In this document: piece by piece, positions 1 through 8,090 of the stretch
Layout of the letters: every line of letters starts with the position of its first letter
How positions within the stretch are numbered: position 1 is the stretch's first letter
Origin: Lachnospiraceae bacterium KH1T2
GTDB lineage: Bacteria; Bacillota; Clostridia; Lachnospirales; Lachnospiraceae
Length of the DNA: 64,000 nt
Reading direction: 5' to 3'
NCBI GenBank assembly: GCA_900114405.1
Contig: FOSY01000006.1
Location: 1 to 64,000 of the forward strand
Program-made: the position numbers and the translations under genes
The notes under the pieces: model-generated
Seen by the model: only the letters and a program-made list of their open reading frames with translations
What the model was told of the DNA's origin: nothing
Databases searched by the model: none

Positions 1-2938
1 CGTCAACAGGGACGATCTCAACTGTGTATGTGAGCTTCTGTGCTTTAAGAGCCTTATTGAATTCCTTAGACTCGCCCTTGATCTTCTTGATCAGGAATGT
101 AACCTTAGAGCCTGCATCCTTGCCCTTAGAAACCTTTACAACAACCTTAGAGCCATTGTAAGAAACTCCGTTAATTGTGATGTAATCAATAGCATCAAAG
201 TTCTTAAGCTTTCTGCCCTGATAGAGCTGCTTTGATGCGTAGCAAACTGATACTGACTTACCATCAACTGTAGCTGCTGCAACTGTCTTCTCAACATAGT
301 TTACAGAAGGAGTTGTGTTTGCTGATGGAGTCTCATTGTTATTGCCTGAATCTTCCTTGCCAGGATCATCTGTTCCAGGATCATCTGTTCCAGGATTGTC
401 GTCTGAAGGATTTTCGTCAGATGTCTTTTCCCATACTGCATAAAGAGTAGATGTACCTGTGTTGTAATCAACCTTTGTTAATGAAGAATTAGCTGCGCCA
501 GTCTTGCTTGCAGACCAACCAACAAATTTGTAGCCTGTGCGCTTAAGAGCAGAACTTGTAGGAACTGCTACAGCGTCAGCCTTGTCATTATCAAATTTAA
601 CTGTAAGAACGTTACCATCCTTTGTGTAGCCAGCAGGTGTAGAAGTAAACTCACCACCGTTTGCATCAAATGTAACTGTTGTAGCTTCTACAGTAGTAGA
701 GCTTTCCCATACTGCGTAGTATGTAGTTCCACCTGAGTATTCATAGTTGAATGGGAACTGTGAATCGAGTTCAGCTTCTGTAGCATCTTTATCTGTAGCC
801 CATCCAATAAATGTATGATCTTTGTAAACATTTGGTCTTACGATAGGTGCGGTATATTCATGCTCGGACGCATCGGTAGCGTCGGCATATTCAACATAAA
901 GCTGATTATTCTCGGTGTCTTCTGAGTAACCTGTGTGAAGAGAGAAATCATCGATAGTTGCACCTTCAAAGTTAAGGTCAAATGTAACTCTTGCTTTGTC
1001 AGCATACCATACTGCGTAGTAGGTTGGCTTTTTTGTATCTTCTGCTTCTAAAAGTTTACCAATAGTTACAGGTGTCCAACCGTCAGTAGTTTTTTCTCTT
1101 ACGTCTGTTGTTACATCACCAACAGTAATGGTCTCACCAATCGTACCATTTTCTTTAAGCACATAGTATTCATCATTAGCATCTTTCTTAGCTGGAGAAA
1201 TTTTCTTTGTAGCCCATCCATAGAGTACGTATGGCTTATTCTTCTTAGTCAGTTTTACAGCATTCCCTGAAGGAAGAATAACATCACTAGTAGTCAGTGT
1301 AGGAATTGAAGCTACAAGAGTAGTCTTGTTATCGCTGACTGCATATACACTAGGATAATTCTTTGCTAATGAATCTTCATCATACTCAAATGTGAAGCCT
1401 TCAGGAACGTTAGCGTCGAAGTATATGTGATCTGTTGCAACTTCGCAGTCAAGGAGATACCAAGTTGCATCGGGAGCCTCTTCCTCTGCGCTAGCTATGA
1501 CAACAGGAGTAAATGTAACTGTCTGGTCTGCAAAAACTTTGCCGTCAAAAGGAACTGCTGCAGCTTTTGGGGATTCGCTATTCCCGTCTGTAAGAATCTC
1601 TCTCTTTACAGCACCGGTCTCTGAATTTTTATTAGCTTTTCCAAGCTGTGCAAATAAAGAGTACTTTGCAGAACCTGCTTCTTTCTTAGTGAGGTCTGTA
1701 GGAAGATCGCTAAGAGTGAATTTGAAGTTTTCTGTTATGTCATTTAAGGTATTACCTGAGCCAGAGATTACACTAAACTCACCTGCAAAGTTCTTATAAG
1801 TATATGAAGTTCCAGCTTCATCTGTAAATGAAGCAACTTCCTTCTCTAAGCGTGTTGCAGTAAAGGTAAGATCAGCAGTAGTAGGAATATCAGTTTTGCT
1901 GTTAAATTCGATAGCTGTCTTATTATTAAGAACTATAGTTACCGGAATTCCTGCTGTAATGGCTTTATTAAAGGCTGTAAACAAAGGATTAGAGTCGTCC
2001 GAGCCTATTGTTCCCGGAATTACAAGTACATCAGCGTCAGAGCTTAATTTTAATGTGATTTCTGATGCACCGCTATTGATAGCTTCTGTAATTGCCTTAG
2101 CGTCAGCAGCATCCTGATCAGTCGTTGCTGTTTTGCCGGCAGTAGTTACATTAAGAGTAAGCTCTTCTGCATTACGCTCTATGCAAGAGAACTTGACAAG
2201 ACCATCATCAGAATTAAGAGTTGCAGTACCCTCAGAGTCGAAGTCCGTTATAGTAGGTTTAACTGTAGGCTCTTCATTTTCTTCTGCAGTAGTGATCTTT
2301 TCCTGAGTAAGACGATATACATATTTATCAAAATCTAAACCTTCGGGATTGATATAGACAGGACCGTTAATTTTGGCAATATCAATAGTCTCACCAACTG
2401 CAGGAATTACATTTGTGAGATCAAGAACATTTTTATTTTTAACGGTTTCACCTTCACCTGCTTCAGGAGTTGAAATATTTAAAGTAAGACCCTCATTGCC
2501 CTTAAAGTCGTTAGCAAGCACAAGAGACGTAGTGATCGTTGTTGACTCTTCGGCATCACTTGGAGTAACAGCTTTATACTTTGGATTGAAGTTAATTTCT
2601 AAAGCTGTACTGTCAGATTTGAGTTCTCCAGAAAGCTCAACATTTGCACCAATTTCACTGATAGCAATATTAGTTGTTTTACCTTCCGTTGTCTGTGTAT
2701 AAGAAAACTTTTCTGTAGATGTGAGATTATATCCTAGAGATGTTTTTAATTCTTTAGTTGTACCTTCCGCCTGTGGGCCCACTTCTTCCCCATCAGACTC
2801 AGTTTCTACACCTGTATCTTCAGCTGCATCGACTACAGCTTCAGCATCTTCTGCTGCATAAGTCGGTACCCCCCCCCCGGTATTGGCGAAAGCCAATGCG
2901 ACGGTAAGTAAAATTGACAAAGTTTTATTGTTCTTCAT
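1..2938 (-). CDS. Large secreted InlB-type repeat surface protein, 3' end outside window
   Basis: The reading frame is open from an ATG at 2938 to the left window edge (at least 979 codons), so the C-terminus is missing. An AGAGGAG ribosome binding site lies just upstream. The N-terminus is a signal peptide: Lys/Asn-rich start, hydrophobic core LSILLTVALAF, and a probable cleavage after TYAA at about residue 29. The mature part starts acidic. It continues with several beta-rich blocks of the InlB/Listeria-Bacteroides repeat type, recognisable from VTFD(A/L)N, GYxFVGW and the repeated endings YAVWY, YAVWE and YAVWEK, then an Asp/Pro/Gly linker (GTDDPGTDDPG) and a further Lys/Val-rich beta domain. 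Such proteins are exported and usually surface-attached. The anchor, if any, is off the window, and no function or ligand can be assigned. A homopolymer of ten G (2869-2878) lies in the signal-peptide codons; with ten G the frame is open. Confidence 0.85.
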   Translation of the reverse strand, partial: MKNNKTLSILLTVALAFANTGGGVPTYAAEDAEAVVDAAEDTGVETESDGEEVGPQAEGTTKELKTSLGYNLTSTEKFSYTQTTEGKTTNIAISEIGANVELSGELKSDSTALEINFNPKYKAVTPSDAEESTTITTSLVLANDFKGNEGLTLNISTPEAGEGETVKNKNVLDLTNVIPAVGETIDIAKINGPVYINPEGLDFDKYVYRLTQEKITTAEENEEPTVKPTITDFDSEGTATLNSDDGLVKFSCIERNAEELTLNVTTAGKTATTDQDAADAKAITEAINSGASEITLKLSSDADVLVIPGTIGSDDSNPLFTAFNKAITAGIPVTIVLNNKTAIEFNSKTDIPTTADLTFTATRLEKEVASFTDEAGTSYTYKNFAGEFSVISGSGNTLNDITENFKFTLSDLPTDLTKKEAGSAKYSLFAQLGKANKNSETGAVKREILTDGNSESPKAAAVPFDGKVFADQTVTFTPVVIASAEEEAPDATWYLLDCEVATDHIYFDANVPEGFTFEYDEDSLAKNYPSVYAVSDNKTTLVASIPTLTTSDVILPSGNAVKLTKKNKPYVLYGWATKKISPAKKDANDEYYVLKENGTIGETITVGDVTTDVREKTTDGWTPVTIGKLLEAEDTKKPTYYAVWYADKARVTFDLNFEGATIDDFSLHTGYSEDTENNQLYVEYADATDASEHEYTAPIVRPNVYKDHTFIGWATDKDATEAELDSQFPFNYEYSGGTTYYAVWESSTTVEATTVTFDANGGEFTSTPAGYTKDGNVLTVKFDNDKADAVAVPTSSALKRTGYKFVGWSASKTGAANSSLTKVDYNTGTSTLYAVWEKTSDENPSDDNPGTDDPGTDDPGKEDSGNNNETPSANTTPSVNYVEKTVAAATVDGKSVSVCYASKQLYQGRKLKNFDAIDYITINGVSYNGSKVVVKVSKGKDAGSKVTFLIKKIKGESKEFNKALKAQKLTYTVEIVPVD
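2869..2878 (-). repeat. G10 homopolymer in signal-peptide codons
   Basis: Ten consecutive C on the + strand (G on the coding strand) encode Gly-Gly-Gly plus the first base of Val, at about residues 21-24 of the surface protein, just before the signal-peptidase region. Such a tract stands out in this AT-rich DNA. Gain or loss of one G would shift the frame and end the protein early. Slipped-strand phase variation is an inference; a sequencing error in the run length is also possible. Confidence 0.8.
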
Positions 2939-3163
2939 CTTTTTTTCTCCTCTCTTTCGAAGCATAAGCAGTTTCAAACTCTAAACTCTCTCGTGCCTCC
3001 TTCCATTTAAATACGCAATTTAATGCCTCGGAAAAAACTGCTTATTTAAACTCCGTCTTCTGTTAAAATCAATTTTACAATATCGATTTTGATTTTGGAA
3101 TAGAAATAGCTTATGTTTTTTGGCCTTTATTCAGTACAAAAAAGCTGACAAAATCGGGTAACA

Positions 3164-3264
3164 GTTCAGACGCAACCGGAGCACTACGCTGCGGAGGTTG
3201 CGACCAATAAAGATGAAAAGCCATTGGATTTTGTTAGCGTAAAATTTTCCTCGGAAAACTGAAC
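3164..3264. repeat. Dispersed structured intergenic repeat, copy A
   Basis: This copy shares with the one at 8091-8236 the core GGAGCACTACGCTGCGGAG and the following segment GATGAAAAGCCATTGGATTT. The core is enclosed by the stem CGCAAC (3171-3176) / GTTGCG (3197-3202). In the other copy the stem is CGTAAA/TTTACG, so both differing positions are compensated. An outer pair GTTCAG (3164-3169) / CTGAAC (3259-3264) also has a compensated counterpart in copy B. It reads as a small mobile or structured-RNA repeat, and no coding capacity is seen. Confidence 0.75.
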
Positions 3265-3340
3265 AAAGAAAAAAGAACATCCTTTCGTATGGTATGATAT
3301 TAGTTTGCTGACAAATATCAATACGGAGGATGTTCTTTTT

Positions 3341-4008
3341 ATGGAAAACATTATACGCTACTTTATGGATGATTACATCAGGAATCTTTTTGACACTAAG
3401 CTTGGACTATATAAAGATACGACTGACCTTGCAGGATTTGTTCTCAAGGTGCAGGAGGAAGTTCAGGAGCTTGGTAGACGTTTCATACAGGACTCGTTGC
3501 AAGAGATGAATCAGATAATCAAGGATATGCCTGATCGTAAGAAGAACTGGCTTGTAGAGCATAAGGGAGACTCCAAAAAGATCCTTACATCACTTGGAGA
3601 AGTTGTAATAAGAAAGACGCTTTACACCTCAAGGACTGAAACTGACGAAAACGGAAGGTACATAGAGTGCTATCTTCTCGACAAGGTACTTGGACTGTTG
3701 CCAAACCAGTCAATGACGGAAGATGTACTTGCCAACATATACATGGAGGCTCACAGATGGCTCATCTGAGGGAATACTATTACAATGGCGGAGACATGCT
3801 TGAACTTGCAAAATTCCAAAAGAAGGAAATGCCTATGGCGGCCGGAGCTGAAGAAGTGGTGCTGAGCGCACAGGCAATGCTATCATCTGAGCGAAATAAC
3901 AGGAGTAAGACATTACAGGAGTACGGTAAGTATGCGGAGATAATGCGCTCAACCATATCCGTACAGAGCAACAAAAGGCTTATGTTTCAACTGATGGGGA
4001 AGTTATGA
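3341..4008 (+). pseudogene. ISLre2-family (UPF0236) transposase remnant
   Basis: The first part (3341-3769, ATG after GGAGGA) matches the N-terminus of ISLre2/UPF0236 transposases, with a helical start and then a segment like DSKKILTSLGEVVIRKTLY. It runs into a stop after about 142 codons. The C-terminal part of the same family (AHLREYYYNGGDMLEL ... MPMAAGAEEVV) follows directly, in another frame, up to the stop at 4006-4008. The middle of the protein, roughly half of a usual 450-500 residue transposase and including most of the expected catalytic region, is absent. GGCTCA occurs on both sides of the junction near 3750-3765, which fits deletion between short repeats. The element cannot make a working transposase. 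Its ends were not defined; ATGGTATGATATT occurs at 3289-3301 and again at 4063-4075. Confidence 0.8.
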
Positions 4009-4670
4009 AGATTTGCTGGAGTTGTTGGATTTGCTTTTTTGATATTAGAAAAAGTATACTGAATGGTATGATATTTTTATTTTCTTTTTCTATATAAAGT
4101 CAGAAGACTTTATCTTGCAAAAATCCTCTTAAGAGGCCTTTAGCGCCGATCAAACAGACGGACAATAACAAAGTGTTTTTTTTCATTTTATCTTTGTCAC
4201 AGGTCTGATATTATAGGACCACATGTGATATAATAGTGCTATGTAGAAGAATATCAGCTTACTCTTTTGCAAGAGCTGTTGTTGATATTTCGTATATATA
4301 TGGTATTATAATTGGGATTATATTTTTTTATTATATTTGAGCCTGAGCAGTCGGGCCGTTTGATATCGGTTTGGTTTAATGTTCAGCAAAATCCGGTTTT
4401 TAACCCAGATTAACGAGGCTGCTGGAATCAGATTGAGCTTTTGTGTATCGTCAGATTCAGAGAACGATACAGGAATTTTAGTTTTTATAAGATGAGGCAA
4501 GGTATCTTGATGTAAGTGTATACGATCATGAGAGATACACTGGTAATACTTTAAGATACTATTTAAAAATGCATTAATTACAGTTTTCTGTATTTTAACG
4601 GTGTTGTAAACAGACATACTGTATATACAGATTATGATAATTTAGAAGCATTGAAAAAATAATGGGTAAT
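4009..4670. other. Gene-poor AT-rich stretch
   Basis: No convincing gene is seen. A 99-codon open frame on the minus strand (4318-4617) has no ribosome binding site and an unremarkable composition. On the plus strand, 4520-4650 gives fragments in different frames (YDHERYTGNTLRYYL, then VNRHTVY) that faintly recall the C-terminal helix-turn-helix of PucR/CdaR-type regulators. This may be a decayed gene but is too weak to call. Confidence 0.4.
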
Positions 4671-4695
4671 CGCCCTGTTTAAAGCAATCAGGGCG
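4671..4695 (+). promoter_or_regulatory. Hairpin and -10 region upstream of the Rpn gene
   Basis: CGCCCTG (4671-4677) pairs perfectly with CAGGGCG (4689-4695). About 20 bases further on, a TATAAT (4716-4721) precedes the Rpn start codon at 4761, with no clear -35 box. The hairpin may be an operator, or an upstream transcription end without a long T run. The role is inferred. Confidence 0.4.
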
Positions 4696-4760
4696 AGGTT
4701 TATCCTTTCCCTGTTTATAATAGATATAACATATTATTAAATGACAGAGAAAGGAATGTT

Positions 4761-5627
4761 ATGAGTATTGTTAACAAGAATAACAAGGATAGGCTATTTA
4801 GACTTCTCTTTGGAGATGAAAGGTATAAGACAAATACGTTAGAGCTATACAATGCGATCAACGGAACATCTTATACAAATCCGGACGAGTTGGAATTTAA
4901 TACCATTGATGATTTCATCTATATGGGTATGAAAAATGACACATCGTTCATTATAAGGGATGATCTCAGCATATTTGAGCAGCAGTCAACCTACAATCCA
5001 AATATGCCGGTACGTGGTCTTATGTATCTTGGCAAAGTATATGACAGCTATATCAAATCGCATAAGCTTAACATATACGGTAAGACACAGATCACACTCC
5101 CGGTTCCGCAGTATGTTGTATTTTACAACGGCACTGAGGCAAATTATAGGGATAAAGATGTCTTTGAACTGAAGCTCTCAGATGCATTCAGCGGAAAAAC
5201 TGGATGCGTAGAAGTTACAGCGATTGTTTACAACGTCAATTATGGGCATAATGACAGGCTAATGAAAGCCTGCAGAGCACTATCTGAATACGCTGCGTTT
5301 GTTAATGAGATACGTAATAATCGTAGTAAAGGAATGGAGCTAAAGGATGCCATTAATTTGGCAGTCAATGTTTGTCTTGAACGGAATATCCTAAAAGACA
5401 TTCTTTTAAAGCATAAGGCGGAGGTGGAAGGTATGATTTTCACTGAGTATGATGAATTAGAAACAATCGAAAACACAAAAGTTGAAGGAATGGAATATCT
5501 AATTGATGTCTATAACTGGCTAAGACATATTGGACGTTCTGATGATGCTGCAAAGCTAATGTCTGGAGACAAAGATCTTCGTAGAATCTTTTTTGACGAA
5601 TATGAAAAATCATTAAAAAAGGAATAA
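4761..5627 (+). CDS. Rpn family recombination-promoting nuclease (PD-(D/E)XK)
   Basis: This 288-residue protein belongs to the Rpn/PDDEXK_2 family, DNA endonucleases related to transposase-like nucleases and, in E. coli, linked to recombination and phage defence. The likely active site is Asp60 followed by Glu73-x-Gln75 in the segment DLSIFEQQSTYNPNMPVRG, which is highly typical of clostridial members. The start follows an AGAAAGGAATGTT leader. The nuclease part ends near residue 215. The conserved linker ILKDILLKHKAEVEGMIFTEYDE is followed by a C-terminus (LIDVYNWLRHIGRSDDAAKLM) that differs from the usual EG-repeat tail. A strong ribosome binding site (GGAGG, 8 bases before ATG 5433) lies inside the gene and would give a separate 64-residue C-terminal protein. 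The linker is duplicated downstream at 5656. Confidence 0.85.
   Translation: MSIVNKNNKDRLFRLLFGDERYKTNTLELYNAINGTSYTNPDELEFNTIDDFIYMGMKNDTSFIIRDDLSIFEQQSTYNPNMPVRGLMYLGKVYDSYIKSHKLNIYGKTQITLPVPQYVVFYNGTEANYRDKDVFELKLSDAFSGKTGCVEVTAIVYNVNYGHNDRLMKACRALSEYAAFVNEIRNNRSKGMELKDAINLAVNVCLERNILKDILLKHKAEVEGMIFTEYDELETIENTKVEGMEYLIDVYNWLRHIGRSDDAAKLMSGDKDLRRIFFDEYEKSLKKE
5433..5627 (+). CDS. Predicted intragenic C-terminal product of the Rpn gene
   Basis: ATG 5433 (Met225 of the Rpn protein) is preceded by GCGGAGGTGGAAGGT, with GGAGG eight bases before the start, a better ribosome binding site than many gene starts here. The product would be 64 residues, MIFTEYDEL to the shared stop. In E. coli RpnA a small protein translated from within the gene inhibits the full-length nuclease; an equivalent here is an inference. 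The same site is conserved in the spare cassette (ATG 5716). Confidence 0.45.
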   Translation: MIFTEYDELETIENTKVEGMEYLIDVYNWLRHIGRSDDAAKLMSGDKDLRRIFFDEYEKSLKKE

Positions 5628-5658
5628 CCTTTGCCTTAATTGAAAATAAGTAAATATG

Positions 5659-5694
5659 TTTCAAAAGAATATCCTCAAGGACATTCTTTTGAAA
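5659..5694. repeat. 12-bp perfect inverted repeat between Rpn gene and spare cassette
   Basis: TTTCAAAAGAAT (5659-5670) is the exact reverse complement of 5683-5694, with a short loop that can pair further. It overlaps the copied linker codons (FQKNILKDILLKH). The matching stretch inside the intact gene (about 5384-5410) lacks this symmetry, so the hairpin is specific to the spare cassette. It could stop or slow transcription, or mark a recombination point. Confidence 0.6.
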
Positions 5695-5715
5695 CATAAG
5701 GCGGAGGTGGAAGGT

Positions 5716-5964
5716 ATGATCTTCACTGAATATGATGAGATTGAGACCATGAATATTATGAAAAAAGAATCATGGGACGATGGGTATGCTGAAGGTGAGG
5801 CTGAAGGCAGGGCTAATGGCAGGGCTAAAGGTGAGACTAAAGGTGCTGACAGAGTTTCAAAATTATATCTGTATCTTATGAGTAATAGCAGAAATGCGGA
5901 TATGGAAAAAGCCATGAGGGACGCTGATTATCGTGATCAGCTTTTAAAAACACTGAACATGTAG
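5716..5964 (+). CDS. Stand-alone Rpn C-terminal cassette
   Basis: The supported start is ATG 5716, eight bases after GGAGG, giving 82 residues. The frame is open back to 5656, where the upstream codons repeat the linker of the intact gene (NILKDILLKHKAEVEGM), but that ATG has no ribosome binding site. The product starts MIFTEYDEIE, almost as in the Rpn gene. It then has the usual family tail: a charged helix with a run of AEGE/AEGR/ANGR/AKGE units and an ending MEKAMRDADYRDQLLKTLNM. It therefore looks like a second, alternative C-terminus parked 88 bases after the nuclease gene stop. It could be an expressed inhibitor-like small protein, a source for C-terminal exchange, or a deletion relic of a second Rpn gene. 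A terminator-like hairpin follows at 5997-6026. Confidence 0.6.
   Translation: MIFTEYDEIETMNIMKKESWDDGYAEGEAEGRANGRAKGETKGADRVSKLYLYLMSNSRNADMEKAMRDADYRDQLLKTLNM
5788..5847 (+). repeat. Five tandem 12-bp units in the cassette
   Basis: There are five units of 12 bases, GCTGAAGGTGAG and variants, encoding AEGE, AEGR, ANGR, AKGE and TKGA. Such EG-rich runs are common in Rpn tails, and the copy number may vary by slippage in whole codons. Confidence 0.8.
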
Positions 5965-5996
5965 GATTACGATACGTGTTTAGTCGCAATGATAGT

Positions 5997-6026
5997 GCGG
6001 TCTGCTTTAAGCAGGCTGCATTTTTT
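5997..6026 (+). terminator. Terminator after the Rpn cassette
   Basis: The nine-base stem GCGGTCTGC / GCAGGCTGC (two G-U pairs), a TTTAA loop and a run of six T give a typical intrinsic terminator shape. It ends the Rpn region ahead of manA. Confidence 0.7.
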
Positions 6027-6209
6027 CTTTTAAGGTTTCTTGTACTATGTTACAATAATCTCGCATCTGATATCACATCTGAAACATTAGGATATTCTAT
6101 TTTTAAATTTCCGAGTACATATTTACGCTGCCTTGGATTTTGCCATTCTTGCCAATATCGGTATTGAAAGTTATAATTCTTCTATATTAATGAAAGTGAG
6201 ATGCTTTTT

Positions 6210-7166
6210 ATGGAAAATAACGAATTGATCTTTTTGAAGCCGGTTTTTAAGCACAATGTTTGGGGAGGTGCTAAGCTCAGAACTCAATTTGGATTTGATG
6301 TTGAAGGAAATGATATAGGAGAATGCTGGGGAATCGCAGCTCATCCAAATGGTGACGCTCAGATAGATGGCGGAAAATATAATGGAAAGAAGCTTTCAGA
6401 GCTTTGGAATGAGCATCGAGAGCTCTTTGGAAATGCTGACGGAGACAGATTCCCTCTGCTTGTAAAGATCATAGATGCTAAAGATGACCTCAGCATACAG
6501 GTACATCCGGGCAATGAATATGCTGCAGAGCATGAAAATGGTTCACTTGGTAAGAATGAATGCTGGTATGTGCTTTCTGCTGAGCCTGGCTCTAAGCTGG
6601 TGGTAGGGCATAATGCCAAGACAAAGGAAGAACTTGATTCGATGATAGATGAAGGCCGTTTTGATGAGCTTATAAGAGAAGTTCCTATAAGTAAGGGCGA
6701 CTTCATACAGATAGACTCAGGTACGGTTCATGCTATTAAGGGTGGGATCGTCCTTATGGAAACTCAGCAGTCAAGTGATATAACTTACAGAGTATATGAC
6801 TATGACCGTCTTTGGAATGGAGAGAAGAGAGAGCTGCATATCGAAAAGAGTAAGGATGTCATCACAGTTCCGGCTCCGGAAGCAGATAAAATGATCCTTC
6901 ATGAAGAGGTTTCGCTGGATGATGTTAAAGGCTGCGACGACAAGCTTCTTGTGAAATGTCCATATTATGAGGTCAGAAGGCTCTATGTGAATGGTACATG
7001 CACAGGTGGCTGCGGTGATGATTACGTGCTTATGACTGTGGTTGATGGCGAAGGCACAGTAGACGGACATCTCGTCCACAAGGGCAGCTTTTTCATAATC
7101 CCATCAGGTCATGGAACACTTACGATTACGGGAAAACTCAATATTATTGCATCAAGGGCATTTTGA
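6210..7166 (+). CDS. manA: Mannose-6-phosphate isomerase, class I
   Basis: The 318-residue product interconverts mannose 6-phosphate and fructose 6-phosphate in the cytoplasm, linking mannose and GDP-mannose metabolism to glycolysis. The N-terminus (LIFLKPVFKHNVWGGAKLR) and the zinc-site region (QVHPGNEYAAEHENG, then KNECWYVL) are typical of the short clostridial class I cupin enzymes, as is GTVHAIKGG in the second half. The ATG at 6210 was preferred over the in-frame ATG at 6201 because it leaves room for the GAAAGTGAG ribosome binding site and matches the usual family start. The ribokinase-like gene follows 32 bases later, so the two are probably cotranscribed. Confidence 0.9.
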   Translation: MENNELIFLKPVFKHNVWGGAKLRTQFGFDVEGNDIGECWGIAAHPNGDAQIDGGKYNGKKLSELWNEHRELFGNADGDRFPLLVKIIDAKDDLSIQVHPGNEYAAEHENGSLGKNECWYVLSAEPGSKLVVGHNAKTKEELDSMIDEGRFDELIREVPISKGDFIQIDSGTVHAIKGGIVLMETQQSSDITYRVYDYDRLWNGEKRELHIEKSKDVITVPAPEADKMILHEEVSLDDVKGCDDKLLVKCPYYEVRRLYVNGTCTGGCGDDYVLMTVVDGEGTVDGHLVHKGSFFIIPSGHGTLTITGKLNIIASRAF

Positions 7167-7198
7167 CTGAGACATAAACAGGAGATTTATTTATAGAT

Positions 7199-8074
7199 AT
7201 GAAAATATTAAACTTTGGTTCACTTAATTATGATTACACTTATTCTGTAGACCATATAGTAGCACCGGGAGAGACTCAGTCTACACATGAGATGAATACC
7301 TACTGCGGAGGAAAAGGACTTAATCAGTCGATAGCTATAGCCCGCGCCGGCGCAGAGGTCTATCATGCAGGCCAGGTGGGCGAAGATGGAGCAGAGCTCA
7401 TCAAGCTTATGGCAGATTCAGGAGTTAAGACTGACTATGTGAAAACCATTGCCGGTCGCAGCGGACATACTATCATTCAGGTGGATAAAAATGCTGAGAA
7501 CTGTATCCTTCTCTTTGGAGGAGCGAATATGGCTCAGACAAGAGAATATGTAGATGAGGTTTTAAGCCATTTTGAAAAAGGTGATATCATCCTTTTACAG
7601 AATGAGATAAATGAACTTGACTACATAATCGATCAGGCATATGCGAAGGGAATGAAAGTAGTCTTGAATCCGTCGCCTTTCAACGAGCGTCTTGACAGCT
7701 GTGATATGAGAAAAATCGCTGTGTTCCTTATGAACGAAGTTGAGGGATGGCAGCTTACAGGCAAGAAGGAACCGTCAGAGATACTTGAAGCTTCAAGGGA
7801 GAAATTCCCTGATGCAGAGATAGTTCTTACACTTGGCTCTCAGGGTTCAAAGTACATGGTTGATGGAAAAGTTTACGACCAGTGCTGCTATAACGATGGA
7901 AAGGTTGATACTACAGCAGCCGGAGACACATTCACAGGCTATTTCCTTGCAGGTATGATAGAAGGACTTTCTGTAGAAGAGAGAATGAAGCTTGCAGCTA
8001 AGGCAGCATCTATCGCTTGTTCAAGAGCTGGCGCAGCACCATCTATCCCGACAAGAGACGAGGTATTGATCTGA
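7199..8074 (+). CDS. Ribokinase (PfkB family sugar kinase)
   Basis: The 291-residue product is a PfkB/ribokinase-fold kinase. The N-terminal substrate part has NFGSLNYDYTYSVDHIVAPGET and GGKGLNQSIAIARAG. The C-terminal ATP and catalytic region is DTTAAGDTFTGYF, whose Asp in AAGD is the expected base. The substrate is probably ribose or another free sugar, phosphorylated with ATP; the exact sugar cannot be told from sequence. It follows manA closely and is probably in the same operon. The start has a GGAG about 15 bases upstream, which is rather distant. The dispersed repeat copy B begins just after the stop. Confidence 0.85.
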   Translation: MKILNFGSLNYDYTYSVDHIVAPGETQSTHEMNTYCGGKGLNQSIAIARAGAEVYHAGQVGEDGAELIKLMADSGVKTDYVKTIAGRSGHTIIQVDKNAENCILLFGGANMAQTREYVDEVLSHFEKGDIILLQNEINELDYIIDQAYAKGMKVVLNPSPFNERLDSCDMRKIAVFLMNEVEGWQLTGKKEPSEILEASREKFPDAEIVLTLGSQGSKYMVDGKVYDQCCYNDGKVDTTAAGDTFTGYFLAGMIEGLSVEERMKLAAKAASIACSRAGAAPSIPTRDEVLI

Positions 8075-8090
8075 TAATGTACAAAAGTGC

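Noticed and set aside
1427..2702. Several plus-strand open frames opposite the InlB-type gene
   Set aside because: They lie entirely antisense to a long, clearly coding frame with family features, and have no ribosome binding sites.
3289..4075. ATGGTATGATATT at both sides of the ISLre2 remnant as insertion duplications
   Set aside because: At 13 bases it is longer than the duplications expected for this family and the element ends were not found; it may be promoter-like sequence or chance.
4318..4617. A 99-codon minus-strand frame
   Set aside because: It has no ribosome site, no family resemblance and AT-driven composition; the opposite strand shows only faint fragments of a possible decayed regulator.
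5656..5715. ATG 5656 as the start of the Rpn cassette
   Set aside because: It has no ribosome binding site and begins within the inverted repeat, while ATG 5716 has GGAGG at good spacing.
5788..5847. Tandem repeats in the Rpn cassette as a CRISPR-like array
   Set aside because: The units are contiguous 12-base coding repeats without spacers.
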